DNA of 64,000 bases, taken from assembly GCA_024278955.1 (NCBI GenBank), contig JAJRSE010000071.1:1-64000 (forward strand), in the 5' to 3' direction. The stretch comes from Planctomycetota bacterium. Its GTDB lineage: Bacteria; Planctomycetota; Planctomycetia; Pirellulales; Lacipirellulaceae. The notes beneath the pieces are model-generated. The model had not been told where the DNA came from, ran no database searches, and saw only the letters and a list, made by a program, of their open reading frames with translations. The translations under genes were made by a program, and so were the position numbers. Shown here one piece after another: positions 8,081 to 18,131 of this stretch (positions within the stretch are counted from its first letter, which is position 1; every line of letters begins with the position of its first letter).

Positions 8081-9832
8081 TTAGTTGAGGTTATTGATAG
8101 GCAGAGTTGTCGGTTTGGCAGAGAGAGGCTGTTCGAGCAGGGGAAAGTCTTGGGAGGCTTCCGTTGGTGGCAATGAGATAAGTTCATGGCTGCTTGATTC
8201 GATTGGCATGAAGAAATGTCGTCGTGCTAGTCGAACAGGTCGAGGGTTGGTGATGGCGTCGTAAAGACGCGGTTCGTAGATGCGTGGAGTACGGTTTAAG
8301 GGCCCTTGGGTGAGTGACTCTTGGGTTCGCATCAATTCCACCGACTCGCGGCATGCTACGATAGGCGTGTAGGGCTGGATATGTGGGACCAGCGTGACGA
8401 TGATTTCGGTTCTCGATTTAATAGCTCGTCGCTTCTGGAAGAGCACCCCTAGGTAAGGGAGGTCGCCGAGCCAGGGAACTTTGCTTTGGATGATGCTGTC
8501 TTCTTCTTGAATGAGTCCTCCGATAACCATGCCTTGGCCATCGTTGAGAAAGATGTCGGTTTCGACTTCGGTAGTTTCTTCTGAGGGGAGCTCGGTAACG
8601 GGATCGATTTGTCCGGTCGAGACTTCGGGTTTGATATGCATCAGGATGCGACCATCGCGTGTGATGCGTGGCTCGACCGTGAGCACGACGCCGACGTCGA
8701 GAAATTCGACGGTTTCTAGCGAGCTGGTTTGGGTGGTGGTCGTGACTCGAAAGCCAAGCTGTTCGCCGACTTGAATACGTGCCTCTTGGCCGCTGACGAC
8801 TAGTAGACGCGGCGAAGCGAGGGTTTTGGCGTCGGTTGTGTTTTTGAGCAGCTCGACGAGGTTAGTGAGTGCCGCGCCGGTGGTTTCTAGGAAAAAAGCA
8901 GAAGTTGCAGCGGGATTGGCTAAGCCAATAGTGTTGAGCTTGATCTCGTTTCCTCGAAAGCTGGTGAGCGATTCAAAATTCACACCGTTGCGACAGTCGT
9001 CTCTCAAATCGACTTGAAGGATATGGACTTCGATGAGCACCTGACGCGGTGGCTGATCGATTTGTAGGACGTAGTCCTGGACTCGAAGTAACTGAGTTGG
9101 GTAGTCGAAAACAACGAGCGACTCGCGGCTCCGCCGATTGTCGGTCGGGCTGCTTTCCATAATCCACGATTTCCCGCCCGGGGAGAGGAACCCTTTGACC
9201 GCTTGGTCGGCATCGACGGCCGAGGCAAAGTCGAGTTCAAAGATTTGTGTCTTCCGGCCTCCTGCATTTGGCGACATGAAGTTGGCTGTTTCTAAACTAA
9301 CAATAAAAATAATGCCGTTGTTGCTCGACCACGTGTAACCCGAGGCAGCTAACAGCGAATCGAGGGCCGTTTGCCAGGGCACTTTGGTCAGCGAGGCAGT
9401 GACTCCGATGTCGGCAGGGGCGGAGAAAACAATGTTCAGGCCTTGTGCCTCTGCAATCATTGTGATTGTATGACGAAGCGAACCATCGCGAACGGTCAAC
9501 GAAATGAGGCCGTCTTTGCCTTGGAAGATAATTTCGGCTTTGGGGTCGGGTTTCGCAAATGGAATGAGGTGTTGGGTCGTAGGGCTTGCCGCTGGAGGGG
9601 CAGGCAACGACTCGGGAATTTGACCTGCGACCGAGGCGCCGAGTGCCTTGATGGTCTCCCAGGAATCGTTAGCCATGTTTTGGGCAACTCGTGGCTCGCT
9701 GCGGAAGCGAGACGTTCGCGAGTCTTGGGCGACGGCAACTGGCGCGCAGGCAAAAAGCAGCAGCAAAACGCTTAGACGAATCGCCCAGCGTCGCAGGCTC
9801 GCACCTTCGTGTTGCCGCTTGCAGCAGGTCAT
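8081..9832 (-). CDS. pilQ: type IV pilus/type II secretion secretin (PilQ-like)
   Basis: Secretin/TonB short domain and C-terminal secretin (VGEQLGFRVTTTTQ...VGVVLTVEPRITRDGRILMHIKPEVS, MVIGGLIQEEDSIIQSKVPWLGDLPYLGVLFQKR). Confidence 0.92.
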   Translation of the reverse strand: MTCCKRQHEGASLRRWAIRLSVLLLLFACAPVAVAQDSRTSRFRSEPRVAQNMANDSWETIKALGASVAGQIPESLPAPPAASPTTQHLIPFAKPDPKAEIIFQGKDGLISLTVRDGSLRHTITMIAEAQGLNIVFSAPADIGVTASLTKVPWQTALDSLLAASGYTWSSNNGIIFIVSLETANFMSPNAGGRKTQIFELDFASAVDADQAVKGFLSPGGKSWIMESSPTDNRRSRESLVVFDYPTQLLRVQDYVLQIDQPPRQVLIEVHILQVDLRDDCRNGVNFESLTSFRGNEIKLNTIGLANPAATSAFFLETTGAALTNLVELLKNTTDAKTLASPRLLVVSGQEARIQVGEQLGFRVTTTTQTSSLETVEFLDVGVVLTVEPRITRDGRILMHIKPEVSTGQIDPVTELPSEETTEVETDIFLNDGQGMVIGGLIQEEDSIIQSKVPWLGDLPYLGVLFQKRRAIKSRTEIIVTLVPHIQPYTPIVACRESVELMRTQESLTQGPLNRTPRIYEPRLYDAITNPRPVRLARRHFFMPIESSSHELISLPPTEASQDFPLLEQPLSAKPTTLPINNLN

Positions 9833-9872
9833 TTTTTGTCGTTAGTCCCAGACAGGGTCGAAGAGAAGAGGG

Positions 9873-10430
9873 TTAGCGTTGTTCGAGCTCAGAAAGCACG
9901 ACGCCTTGTTTGGTGATGTCGGTAATTTCAAATCCTTCAAATTGGTCGCCAATGCGAACTTGCTGTTCGCCGATGGTTGCCCGTTTTTCTCCCGAGGAGA
10001 TGACGACTATTTTTGTTCCTTCTTGCATCAGTTGCTTGAGCACGGCTGCCTTTTTTGCTTCACGTTGCGATTTATCAGAAAAGGTGTCTTCGCTGCCGTC
10101 GACTAAAGATGCTTCTGCGGTGATGAGCCAATCAGGCTTTGCCAACGGGTCGAATGCGACAATGCTTTCGACCGTCATCTCGGTCCATATACGAGGTGCA
10201 GCTTTCGTTTTTTCTAGCGTTCCTTCGGTTTGCTTTTTTGTTTGAGCAAGTTTTGGTCTCTTGGATTGCTCGTTGCTTTGGGTGGTTTGTCTGCTTGCAA
10301 TTTCGGAGGGAGCCTGGCTTGTCGGTAGCTGGCCGACGATGACGACAAGCAGCACCACGGCAAGCACACCAATCAACGCTAGCTTAGCCGGCGTGGCACC
10401 TATTTTTTTCATCCTATTGGGTTCGTTCAT
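9873..10430 (-). CDS. pilus assembly-associated protein (PilP-like position)
   Basis: 185 aa with an N-terminal TM; lies between the pilO-like gene and the secretin; assignment is positional. Confidence 0.55.
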   Translation of the reverse strand: MNEPNRMKKIGATPAKLALIGVLAVVLLVVIVGQLPTSQAPSEIASRQTTQSNEQSKRPKLAQTKKQTEGTLEKTKAAPRIWTEMTVESIVAFDPLAKPDWLITAEASLVDGSEDTFSDKSQREAKKAAVLKQLMQEGTKIVVISSGEKRATIGEQQVRIGDQFEGFEITDITKQGVVLSELEQR

Positions 10431-11017
10431 AGGACTTCCCCTGTCTTATTTGTATCGTTTGATTCGATGCCATAAACCAATACAAATGTCACTTCGAGAG
10501 GGTAGCTTCCAGATTCTTGGTTGGTTGCTAGCTCTAAGTTGATGATCTTAGTAATCCTGGCAAGCTGGTGAACTTTGTCGAGAAATCCGCAGATGCTAGC
10601 GAAGCTTCCTCGTCCACTGACAGTGACCTCAACTCGCGAGTGAGTTGGAGTTGATTCCGGGGTATCCCAGGCGGCTTCTTGAAGCCGAAACTTTGCGGCA
10701 TGGGCTGCCAATCGGACGGAAGACTCAAACTGTTCCTTTTCCAGATCCTGTGGCAGACGCTTCCGCATCGAGGCTGTCTCTTGCTCCAACTGGTCAAGCT
10801 CATCACGTAACGAGTGGTGCTTTAGTCGGATACTCTTTCCATTAGAAAGCAGTTGCTCAAGCTGCTTGGTTCGCTCGCAATGTGCCTCGCATTGATCGGC
10901 CATCTGCGCATAACTCAGTTGGTAGAACGCAGTCAGCATCGCGACGACCGCAAGCAACCCGGCCGCATGGAACGACCAGCCGATGGCTTTTCGATTGTGA
11001 TGATGGGAGTTTTTCAT
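10427..11017 (-). CDS. pilO: PilO-like pilus assembly protein
   Basis: Single N-terminal TM followed by coiled coil; syntenic position after the pilN-like gene. Confidence 0.65.
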   Translation of the reverse strand: MKNSHHHNRKAIGWSFHAAGLLAVVAMLTAFYQLSYAQMADQCEAHCERTKQLEQLLSNGKSIRLKHHSLRDELDQLEQETASMRKRLPQDLEKEQFESSVRLAAHAAKFRLQEAAWDTPESTPTHSRVEVTVSGRGSFASICGFLDKVHQLARITKIINLELATNQESGSYPLEVTFVLVYGIESNDTNKTGEVL

Positions 11018-11035
11018 ACTTGGCTCGTGATTCGA

Positions 11036-11617
11036 TCAGAACGAACTTTGCAGTAGAAATTTTTCGATCTGTTGTTGATTGATAAATTCGGGTTTTGAAG
11101 TTCGCAGTTTGACGTCAGCGAACGGCAGGGCCGTTTTCAAGTTTTTTCTCAGGCGGATTACCGATTTCTTGCTGATGCCTCGTCCTGCGACCGAGATCGC
11201 CCTGCTCGTTTCGCTTTCTTGTTCCGAAAGAAGCGACGCCGATTGCTGAAACTCAAGCTTTTCAAGGTAAACCTGCCCTTGGCTTTCGGCGACCGTTTTC
11301 CCTACGATGCCGAGCAAGGTGACGACCGGGGTATCGATTTTTGCTAGCGCCAACGAAATTTTCTCCTGGGCTTGTACCAGCTCAATTCGCTTTTTGAATT
11401 CTTTACTGGCTTTGTTCATCTGTCGGAAAGGCTCGTAGCGAGCTTCAAGAGCGGCGACTTCCTCGCCCTGCTGATGGACAGGCAGCCAAATAGCAAACCA
11501 AGTGGGGATGAATAAAAACCCTAGCACCGTCAAAACGACAGTCCACTGGCGGAGTCGTTTACGAGCACACGTTTGAACACGCGAGCGATTCGACATCAAG
11601 TTGAGATGGCGTTTCAT
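11036..11617 (-). CDS. pilN: PilN-like pilus assembly protein
   Basis: MKRHLNLMSNRSRV...TM...coiled coil; ATGA overlap with the pilM stop. Confidence 0.75.
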   Translation of the reverse strand: MKRHLNLMSNRSRVQTCARKRLRQWTVVLTVLGFLFIPTWFAIWLPVHQQGEEVAALEARYEPFRQMNKASKEFKKRIELVQAQEKISLALAKIDTPVVTLLGIVGKTVAESQGQVYLEKLEFQQSASLLSEQESETSRAISVAGRGISKKSVIRLRKNLKTALPFADVKLRTSKPEFINQQQIEKFLLQSSF

Positions 11618-12690
11618 GGCTTCTCCCATGCGAGTGCCGAGAGGGCGATAGCGGGACCGAATAAGCAGCTTGGCATTTCCGGCGTATCGAGGAGGGCCGG
11701 TTGCTCTTCGCCGAGTTGCCACGTTTCGACTTTGGTTTCTAAGTCCTGGGCAAGGTGCCCCGCGAGGCCGCGAATTGTGGCTCCGCCTCCGAAGAGATAG
11801 AGACTCTCGGGGAGAATGGACCGTCGTTGAAACTGAAGGTGCGAAAAGGTCCGCCGGATCTCGTCTGCCAGGCGAGCCAGGGGTTCAGCGATAATTTCTT
11901 CGACTAATTTTCCCGCCGGCGAGGAGGTCGAACTGGCAGATCCCCCGAGCCCGTACTCTTGCAGCAGACGTTGCGATTCTTCTCTGGTGACGCCGAGTTC
12001 TTCAACCAATCTGTCGATCAGGCGGTGCAAGCCGCAATTTTTGAGATTGCGAACATAAACGGGTCGACCTTCGACAACCACACACAAGGTGGCTTTTGCA
12101 AAACCCCAGTCGAGGGCAGCGGTTGGCACAGTCGAGTCCGCTGGTTCGACGAGAGCAACTGCTCGTGCGAGCGACAGGGGCAAACCGTCGATCGTTTGGC
12201 ACGACCATCCCGACTCGGTCAGGTCGTCGAACAACTGGTCGGACCAGCGCGTGGCAACGGTCAGGATATTTAGTTTCTTAGCGATGCCATTTTCTTCTTC
12301 TGGCTCGGCGTCCCAAACGTCAAATTGCAATCCTTCGGCGGAACGCTGAGTTGCCATCTCGATAGCACCACGTACTTGGTGGCTCTCGATTTCTCCGCCA
12401 GAGGGGCGGTCAAGCGTATGCACACCGCAAATCGCCATCGGAAACGTCGCTGCGGCTTGCTTGCCGCGGAAGCTGGGATGCAGAGAAACGGCAGCACACA
12501 TTTCGTCGGCAGAAGAAAGCGGATTGAGCTCGGCAAGTTCGGCAATTGGCCACGCCACGCGACGTGGCACGATCGCTAGACCGGTCACCCGAAGGCCTTT
12601 CTTGCTGCGAGTTAGCTGGGCAAGTTTTACGGTGGAAGTGCCAACGTCGACGCCGACCCATCCTGTTTTTTGAATACCAATCATGGGCAA
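11614..12690 (-). CDS. pilM: type IV pilus assembly protein PilM
   Basis: Actin-like fold motifs (WVGVDVGTSTVKLAQL, LYLFGGGATIRGLAGHLAQDL). Confidence 0.88.
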   Translation of the reverse strand: MPMIGIQKTGWVGVDVGTSTVKLAQLTRSKKGLRVTGLAIVPRRVAWPIAELAELNPLSSADEMCAAVSLHPSFRGKQAAATFPMAICGVHTLDRPSGGEIESHQVRGAIEMATQRSAEGLQFDVWDAEPEEENGIAKKLNILTVATRWSDQLFDDLTESGWSCQTIDGLPLSLARAVALVEPADSTVPTAALDWGFAKATLCVVVEGRPVYVRNLKNCGLHRLIDRLVEELGVTREESQRLLQEYGLGGSASSTSSPAGKLVEEIIAEPLARLADEIRRTFSHLQFQRRSILPESLYLFGGGATIRGLAGHLAQDLETKVETWQLGEEQPALLDTPEMPSCLFGPAIALSALAWEKP

Positions 12691-12776
12691 TAAAAACTTT
12701 TGTGTACGTTCTAGTAATCGATTTCTTTACTAACTTTGCTAAAATATCTGGATGCTGAAATTGGCTTTAAGGATCG

Positions 12777-12841
12777 TAACCCGACGCGTAAGCGAGGGAG
12801 AAGCGGGGCTCCGCAGCATCCCTCGCTTACGCGTCGGGTTA
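12777..12841. repeat. palindromic repeat (perfect ~23 bp arms)
   Basis: taacccgacgcgtaagcgaggga gaagcggggctccgcagca tccctcgcttacgcgtcgggtta. Confidence 0.92.
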
Positions 12842-12884
12842 TGATTTGTTTTATTCCCTAACCTCCAACCTCCAACCCCTTCCC

Positions 12885-14072
12885 TTAATGCCTGTTTGCG
12901 AGTGTCGAAAGATCGAAGACCGGCAGCATGACCGCCAGCACAACTCCTGCGATGATGATTCCCATACCGACCGTAATGATCGGTTCGAGCATGCCGATCA
13001 ACTGTCGCATGCCTGCTTCGGCTTCTTCTTCGTAGTACTCGCCTAAGAGCTGAGTCACCTCTCCCATTTTGCCTGTTGTCTCGGCGGTAATAATCATCTC
13101 TCGAGCCGATTGAGGAATCACCTCGGTATCGGGCAGAGCGCTTTCTAAGTTTTGACCATTGACGACCGCATCTTCGAGCTTGGCGAGTAGCTCTTTGTAG
13201 AGCGTGTTTTCGATCGCTTGGCGTGTGAGTCGCAAAGTTTCGAGCAATGGGACACCACTTTGAAGCATCAAACCCATCAGTCGACACATGCGCCCTACCA
13301 ACTGCGTGCGGCAGACGTCGCGAATCACTGGGGCATGGATCCAGAGCGTGTCGAGCGCGCGACGACCTTGCTCGGTCTTTCGCCACTCGCTAAATCCGAC
13401 CAAGCTTCCGACCACTAGCGGGGTCCACAACCACCAACGGGCCCACATTTCATCGGCAACGGCGATTAGAAGTCGGGTTATCGCTGGCAGCGGGACGTCG
13501 TACTGTTCAAAAATCGTTGCGAAACGAGGCAGCACAAAAAGCACCAAGGCAACCAACACGGCGCTGGATACCAACATCAGCAGCACAGGATAGGTCATCA
13601 ATGCACGCATCGTTCGCCGAGTACGTAGCAAGCTTCGCTGCATATCGGCAAGCTGTGCAAGGACTTCCGACATCTTGCCGGTAGCTTCTCCTGCCGCAAC
13701 GGTTGCGATATAGCTCGGATCGAAAACACGAGGGTGCTGTCTTAGGGCGTCTGAAAGCGTGTTGCCGGCAAGTACGGCTTCGTGTACTTCGTAGAGCACC
13801 TGAGCCAAAGCGGGCCGCTTGCATTGCGACGCCAAGCTTCCGAGAGCCGACGAAACGTCGACGCCCGAGCGAGTCATGATTGCCAGTTGCGAAGTAATTT
13901 CTGCCACATCTTGTTGACGAACGGCACTGCCACGGCCTTTTTGCGAGTTTGCCTGGGTGCTTTGCGAATTCCAGACCGCTCCTTCTCCGCCAAAGTGAGA
14001 TCCCGCTTCTTGAGACGCACGAGGGGCGCTGGTTGGCGCGAGCATCGATTTTTCAAAACTGGTGGCACTCAT
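12885..14072 (-). CDS. pilC: type II secretion F/type IV pilus inner membrane protein PilC
   Basis: GspF domains (ITSQLAIMTRSGVDVSSALGSLASQ..., GVPLLETLRLTRQAIEN, MIITAETTGKMGEV, EPIITVGMGIIIAGVVLAVMLPVFDLS). Confidence 0.93.
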   Translation of the reverse strand: MSATSFEKSMLAPTSAPRASQEAGSHFGGEGAVWNSQSTQANSQKGRGSAVRQQDVAEITSQLAIMTRSGVDVSSALGSLASQCKRPALAQVLYEVHEAVLAGNTLSDALRQHPRVFDPSYIATVAAGEATGKMSEVLAQLADMQRSLLRTRRTMRALMTYPVLLMLVSSAVLVALVLFVLPRFATIFEQYDVPLPAITRLLIAVADEMWARWWLWTPLVVGSLVGFSEWRKTEQGRRALDTLWIHAPVIRDVCRTQLVGRMCRLMGLMLQSGVPLLETLRLTRQAIENTLYKELLAKLEDAVVNGQNLESALPDTEVIPQSAREMIITAETTGKMGEVTQLLGEYYEEEAEAGMRQLIGMLEPIITVGMGIIIAGVVLAVMLPVFDLSTLANRH

Positions 14073-14126
14073 TTTTCTTATCGCGTAAGGTGTTTTTTTG
14101 TTGAAGGAAGTGGCAATAGCTGGTGT

Positions 14127-15923
14127 TTATTCGACAAACGCAATGCGTCCGATCTCTTCAAGGCTTGTCTCTTCACGCTCGGCTAGCTGCAAACCGCAAT
14201 CAAGCAGTGTGGCATAATTTTGGTCGCTAAACCATTTCCGTACCGCTTCTAAGCTTGATTGATCGGAGATCAGCTGTCGCAATTCGGCGGTCGCGGGAAG
14301 TACTTCGTAGATGCCGGTCCGTCCTCGAAATCCCGTATCAAAACATTCACGACAACCTTCCCCTTTTGCAAAGCTGCGGCGCATGTCACCTTGGTAATGA
14401 AGCATTTTCAGATACTCGGCCGAAGGGTAATACGAAGTTTGGCAATGGGGACAAATCGTCCGAACAAGCCGTTGTGCGACCACCCCCGCCAGCGCTGCTG
14501 CGAGCTTATAGCTTTCGATGCCCATGTCCATCATTCGCGTGATGGCGCTTGCGCTGTCGTTGGTATGTAGTGTGCTAAGCACGAGGTGACCTGTGAGAGC
14601 CGCTTGAACGGCAACCTGGGCCGTTTCGGCATCGCGAATTTCGCCGACCATAATCACATCGGGGTCTTGTCGCAAAATCGAACGTAAAGCAGTTGCAAAA
14701 TTTACGCCGCGGTTCGAGTCGACTTGCACTTGGTTGATCAGTTCCACTTGGTACTCGACCGGATCTTCGACGGTAACGATATTGCGATGGACCGATTTGA
14801 TAAGTTCGAGGGCCGAATAAAGAGTCGTAGTTTTTCCGCTACCCGTTGGGCCGGTGACAAGTACCAACCCATAGGGCTTGTTGAGCAAGTCTTTGATATG
14901 GCTTAGGGTGACATGCGGGATACCAAGCTGATCGAGATCGAAAGTCAATCGTTGCTTGTCGAGAACGCGGATGACGATCTTCTCGCCCAAGACGGTTGGC
15001 AAGGTAGAAATACGCAAATCCACTTCTTTACCATCGGCGATCACCTGGCAACGACCATCTTGTGGGACCCGTTGCTCGGCAATGTCGAGCTTCGCCATGA
15101 CTTTGATACGAGACACAATCGCAGGGAAAATATCTCGACGTGGCCGAAGCATTTCGACCAATTGTCCGTCGATTCGGAACCGGACGGTACCAAACTTGCG
15201 GCTTGGTTCAATATGGATATCGCTCGCCGACTTACGTATCGCCTGGAGGATAAGGTAGTTCACCAGATTGACCACTGGGCTACCGTCGACCAAGTCGTGG
15301 ACCGAAGCCACGTCCATGTCGGTTTCGTCAAGCTGCAATTCAACCGCCGCATCGTCCAGGTCGGCAGTGACGGCATCGACGCGAAAATCTTCTTCGTACG
15401 CTCTTTTTTGCATCCGCTCGATCGCCGCCTGGAAGGCGAACACAGGGCGAACGTTCAGACCTGTCAGACTCTCGATTTGGTCGAGCATGTCGAGATCTTG
15501 CGGATCGGAGGTCGCTACAACAAGCTCGTCGCGGATGCGGAACAGCGAGAGGAGATTTAATTTTTCGGCCAGCGGACGTGGAATCAGCCGCACAGCAAGC
15601 GGATCGAGTAAGCCCTCTCGAAGGCGTACCCCTGGCACGCCGAGTTGTGTTTCGATAAATGGCAGGAGTTGTTCTTCGCTGGCAAACCCAAGTTCGAGCA
15701 ACGACTCGCCCAGCTTCTGCCCTTTCTCGGCATGGTGGTTGAGCGCGACTTCCAGGTCGTCTTCTCCAATGAGATTGGCGCTAAGCAAGCGTTGCCCAAG
15801 TGGCCCACGGAGAGCCGCTTCGTTCTCAACGTCTTCCCTGTCCTGGGCAAGCGGGAGATTTTGAGACTCGGTTTCTTCGGGCAGCGTGCTATTTTCGATT
15901 GATATTTCTGCGACAGGAGTCAT
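14127..15923 (-). CDS. pilB: type IV pilus extension ATPase PilB/GspE
   Basis: Walker A GPTGSGKTTT, VEDPVE, DPDVIMVGEIRD, STLHTND, CPHC...CREC zinc motif. Confidence 0.95.
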   Translation of the reverse strand: MTPVAEISIENSTLPEETESQNLPLAQDREDVENEAALRGPLGQRLLSANLIGEDDLEVALNHHAEKGQKLGESLLELGFASEEQLLPFIETQLGVPGVRLREGLLDPLAVRLIPRPLAEKLNLLSLFRIRDELVVATSDPQDLDMLDQIESLTGLNVRPVFAFQAAIERMQKRAYEEDFRVDAVTADLDDAAVELQLDETDMDVASVHDLVDGSPVVNLVNYLILQAIRKSASDIHIEPSRKFGTVRFRIDGQLVEMLRPRRDIFPAIVSRIKVMAKLDIAEQRVPQDGRCQVIADGKEVDLRISTLPTVLGEKIVIRVLDKQRLTFDLDQLGIPHVTLSHIKDLLNKPYGLVLVTGPTGSGKTTTLYSALELIKSVHRNIVTVEDPVEYQVELINQVQVDSNRGVNFATALRSILRQDPDVIMVGEIRDAETAQVAVQAALTGHLVLSTLHTNDSASAITRMMDMGIESYKLAAALAGVVAQRLVRTICPHCQTSYYPSAEYLKMLHYQGDMRRSFAKGEGCRECFDTGFRGRTGIYEVLPATAELRQLISDQSSLEAVRKWFSDQNYATLLDCGLQLAEREETSLEEIGRIAFVE

Positions 15924-16255
15924 TGGACATAGCTCCCGACCGCAGTCTTGGTGTCGAAGTGGCTTTCAAATCGTTGGTCGACGCCCGTGATGCGTAGAAC
16001 TTCTTTGCATAGCTGCGGGATCGCCGCAAGTTTCATTGCCCCGCCGCGTAGTTGGAGCGACTCCTGGACGTCGAGCAGTGAGTCCAGTCCTGCACTATCA
16101 ATCAGCGCAACTTCGCTCATGTCGAGAACAACCATTGGTTGGCCTTTGCTCAGGCGGCTCTCGATCGTTTCTAAGAAGTCGGCAGCGTTTTCATGGCTTA
16201 ATGGCGCCAAGGGTTTGACAACGTCAACCGCTCCTCGAGATTCAACTTGAAACAT
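15920..16255 (-). CDS. STAS domain protein (anti-sigma factor antagonist-like)
   Basis: VVLDMSEVALIDSAGLDSLLDVQESL STAS motif; ATGA overlap with pilB. Confidence 0.85.
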   Translation of the reverse strand: MFQVESRGAVDVVKPLAPLSHENAADFLETIESRLSKGQPMVVLDMSEVALIDSAGLDSLLDVQESLQLRGGAMKLAAIPQLCKEVLRITGVDQRFESHFDTKTAVGSYVQ

Positions 16256-16261
16256 AGCGGG

Positions 16262-18088
16262 TTACTCCAAGGGAATCGTGATCAAGAAGGTGCTTCCCTT
16301 GTCGAGCTGACTTTCGACCGTCAGCTCGCCACTATGCATACGTACGACTTCACGTGCCAAGGAGAGCCCTAGCCCGGTACCAACCTCTGCTTGAACTCGC
16401 GGATCGGCACTACGGAAGAACTTTTCAAAGACCTTGGGCAGCTCTTCTGCCGAGATGCCGACGCCCGAGTCTTCGATAGCAATCTGTAGCTGTTGTTCGT
16501 CGATCTTTACTTTCAGAGAGACATGCCCCCCCTCGGGCGTGTACTTCGCGGCGTTGCCAAGCAGGTTGACCATCACCGCGACCATCTTCTCTTTGTCGAG
16601 TTGAAGTTCGGGCATTTTTGCAGGGAGCCGCGACTCGAAGACGATATTCTTTTGTTTCATCACCGGCATGACTTTCGCCTCGACTTCTGCGAAGAGACGA
16701 GCCGTTTCTACTTTTTGACGTTCCGCCGAGAGCGAACCGACTTCCATACTGCTGATGCTCAGCAAATCGTCGACGAATCGAGCCAACCGAGTCGTTTCGC
16801 TATTAATGATGTTGAAAAATTCTTTCTGCTCCTCGACATCAATGTTATCGCAAGTTGCTAGGGTTTCGGCATACGCTTTGATGTTTGAAAGTGGTGTTCG
16901 CAACTCGTGGGTGGCGGTATCGATGAACTGATCTCGCATTTTTGCTGCCAACTTTTGCTGAGTCACATCTCGCAGAGTCCACACTTGGCCCGCTTGCTTA
17001 ACGCCTTGCAAAGGTTGACGAGCAATGCGTAGCACCCGATTGGTCTTGCCCGTGTCGAAATCTGATTCAGAGACGACCGCCCGATTGGCTGACTGAGGAT
17101 CTAATAGCGGCGATTTCTTGAGGGAAGGTATTTCCTCAAGAAGACGCGACTGCAAAAGAGTGCCGTTGAGATTGCCCTCGTTCTCGTCAGCATCAAGCAA
17201 CGCCGTGACGGCTCGGTTGGCAAACGTGATACGGCCTTCCATGTCCGTTACGGCAACGCCATCGGATAAATTCTGAAGGATGTTTGTCAGGTCGTTTTCT
17301 TGTCGCGAGGCAACCGCTTGAGAGAGTCGACTGTCGAGGTCGCCTTCGCCCGAGCTGTTTTGTAAGTTTTTGACGAGGTCGGCTAACCGATTCCACCCTA
17401 GTGTCGTGGCGTCGCGTGCGGCCAGAGGTTCGATGCTTAACTCGCTGCCGGCAGGTGCGAGCGCCAGCTTGCGAAGCTGCTGGTCTACCAAATCCATTTG
17501 CTTGGAAAGACGAGACAGAATAACTGCCCCGCCAATCACGAGCACCAAAGGAACCAGAACCGCGAGGGGTGCCATGTGGGCAACTTCGGCAAGGGTTCCT
17601 AACAAACTAGGTTCGACGACTTCGATTTGCAGCGAACCGAACGGTACCTTACTGGCTACCAAAGGCACCCGATATTGCCGGCGCCCCTGCCCTTCTTGAT
17701 CGAGATACCGAACCCCCGAGACATCGCCCCAGCGTAGTGAAGTACCAGACGGGGTCTCGGCGGTTTGGCCCACTCGTCGGGGGTCGGTATGCGCCAAGAT
17801 GGTGCCGTCGGAAGCAACCACACTTGCGTAGGCGAGCCTCGCTTCAGATTTAGCACGGTCTAGGATTTTGAAGAAGTGATTCGACCCATGTCGAACATAT
17901 TCGATTTCGATCGCCGCTGCTGTTTTGCCGAGTCGTGAGATGCAGGAATTGATCGTACGCGAGCTTAACACTCGATGCGAAGTGACTAGCAGCCCAATCG
18001 ATAGCCAGCAGACAGCACCCAAGCAAAAGAGCAGGTAGCAGGCAACCACCTTACGTGGAAAGCCCAGTTGCGGACGACGACGAAACAT
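16262..18088 (-). CDS. membrane sensor histidine kinase (PAS-HisKA-HATPase)
   Basis: H-box THELRTPLSNIKAYAE, N-box NLLGNAAKYTPEGG, G-boxes EDSGVGIS and GTGLGLSLAREVV. Confidence 0.93.
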   Translation of the reverse strand: MFRRRPQLGFPRKVVACYLLFCLGAVCWLSIGLLVTSHRVLSSRTINSCISRLGKTAAAIEIEYVRHGSNHFFKILDRAKSEARLAYASVVASDGTILAHTDPRRVGQTAETPSGTSLRWGDVSGVRYLDQEGQGRRQYRVPLVASKVPFGSLQIEVVEPSLLGTLAEVAHMAPLAVLVPLVLVIGGAVILSRLSKQMDLVDQQLRKLALAPAGSELSIEPLAARDATTLGWNRLADLVKNLQNSSGEGDLDSRLSQAVASRQENDLTNILQNLSDGVAVTDMEGRITFANRAVTALLDADENEGNLNGTLLQSRLLEEIPSLKKSPLLDPQSANRAVVSESDFDTGKTNRVLRIARQPLQGVKQAGQVWTLRDVTQQKLAAKMRDQFIDTATHELRTPLSNIKAYAETLATCDNIDVEEQKEFFNIINSETTRLARFVDDLLSISSMEVGSLSAERQKVETARLFAEVEAKVMPVMKQKNIVFESRLPAKMPELQLDKEKMVAVMVNLLGNAAKYTPEGGHVSLKVKIDEQQLQIAIEDSGVGISAEELPKVFEKFFRSADPRVQAEVGTGLGLSLAREVVRMHSGELTVESQLDKGSTFLITIPLE

Positions 18089-18131
18089 GTTTTACCTGTC
18101 GTTTGCTGCACGGTTGTTTTCGGTCTTGTCA

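Noticed and set aside
12739-13386. 215 aa minus-strand ORF overlapping pilC
   Set aside because: Different frame of pilC and repeat DNA; Arg-rich with no motif.
14913-15864. plus-strand ORFs of 100-215 aa opposite pilB
   Set aside because: Antisense to PilB; no domain motifs.
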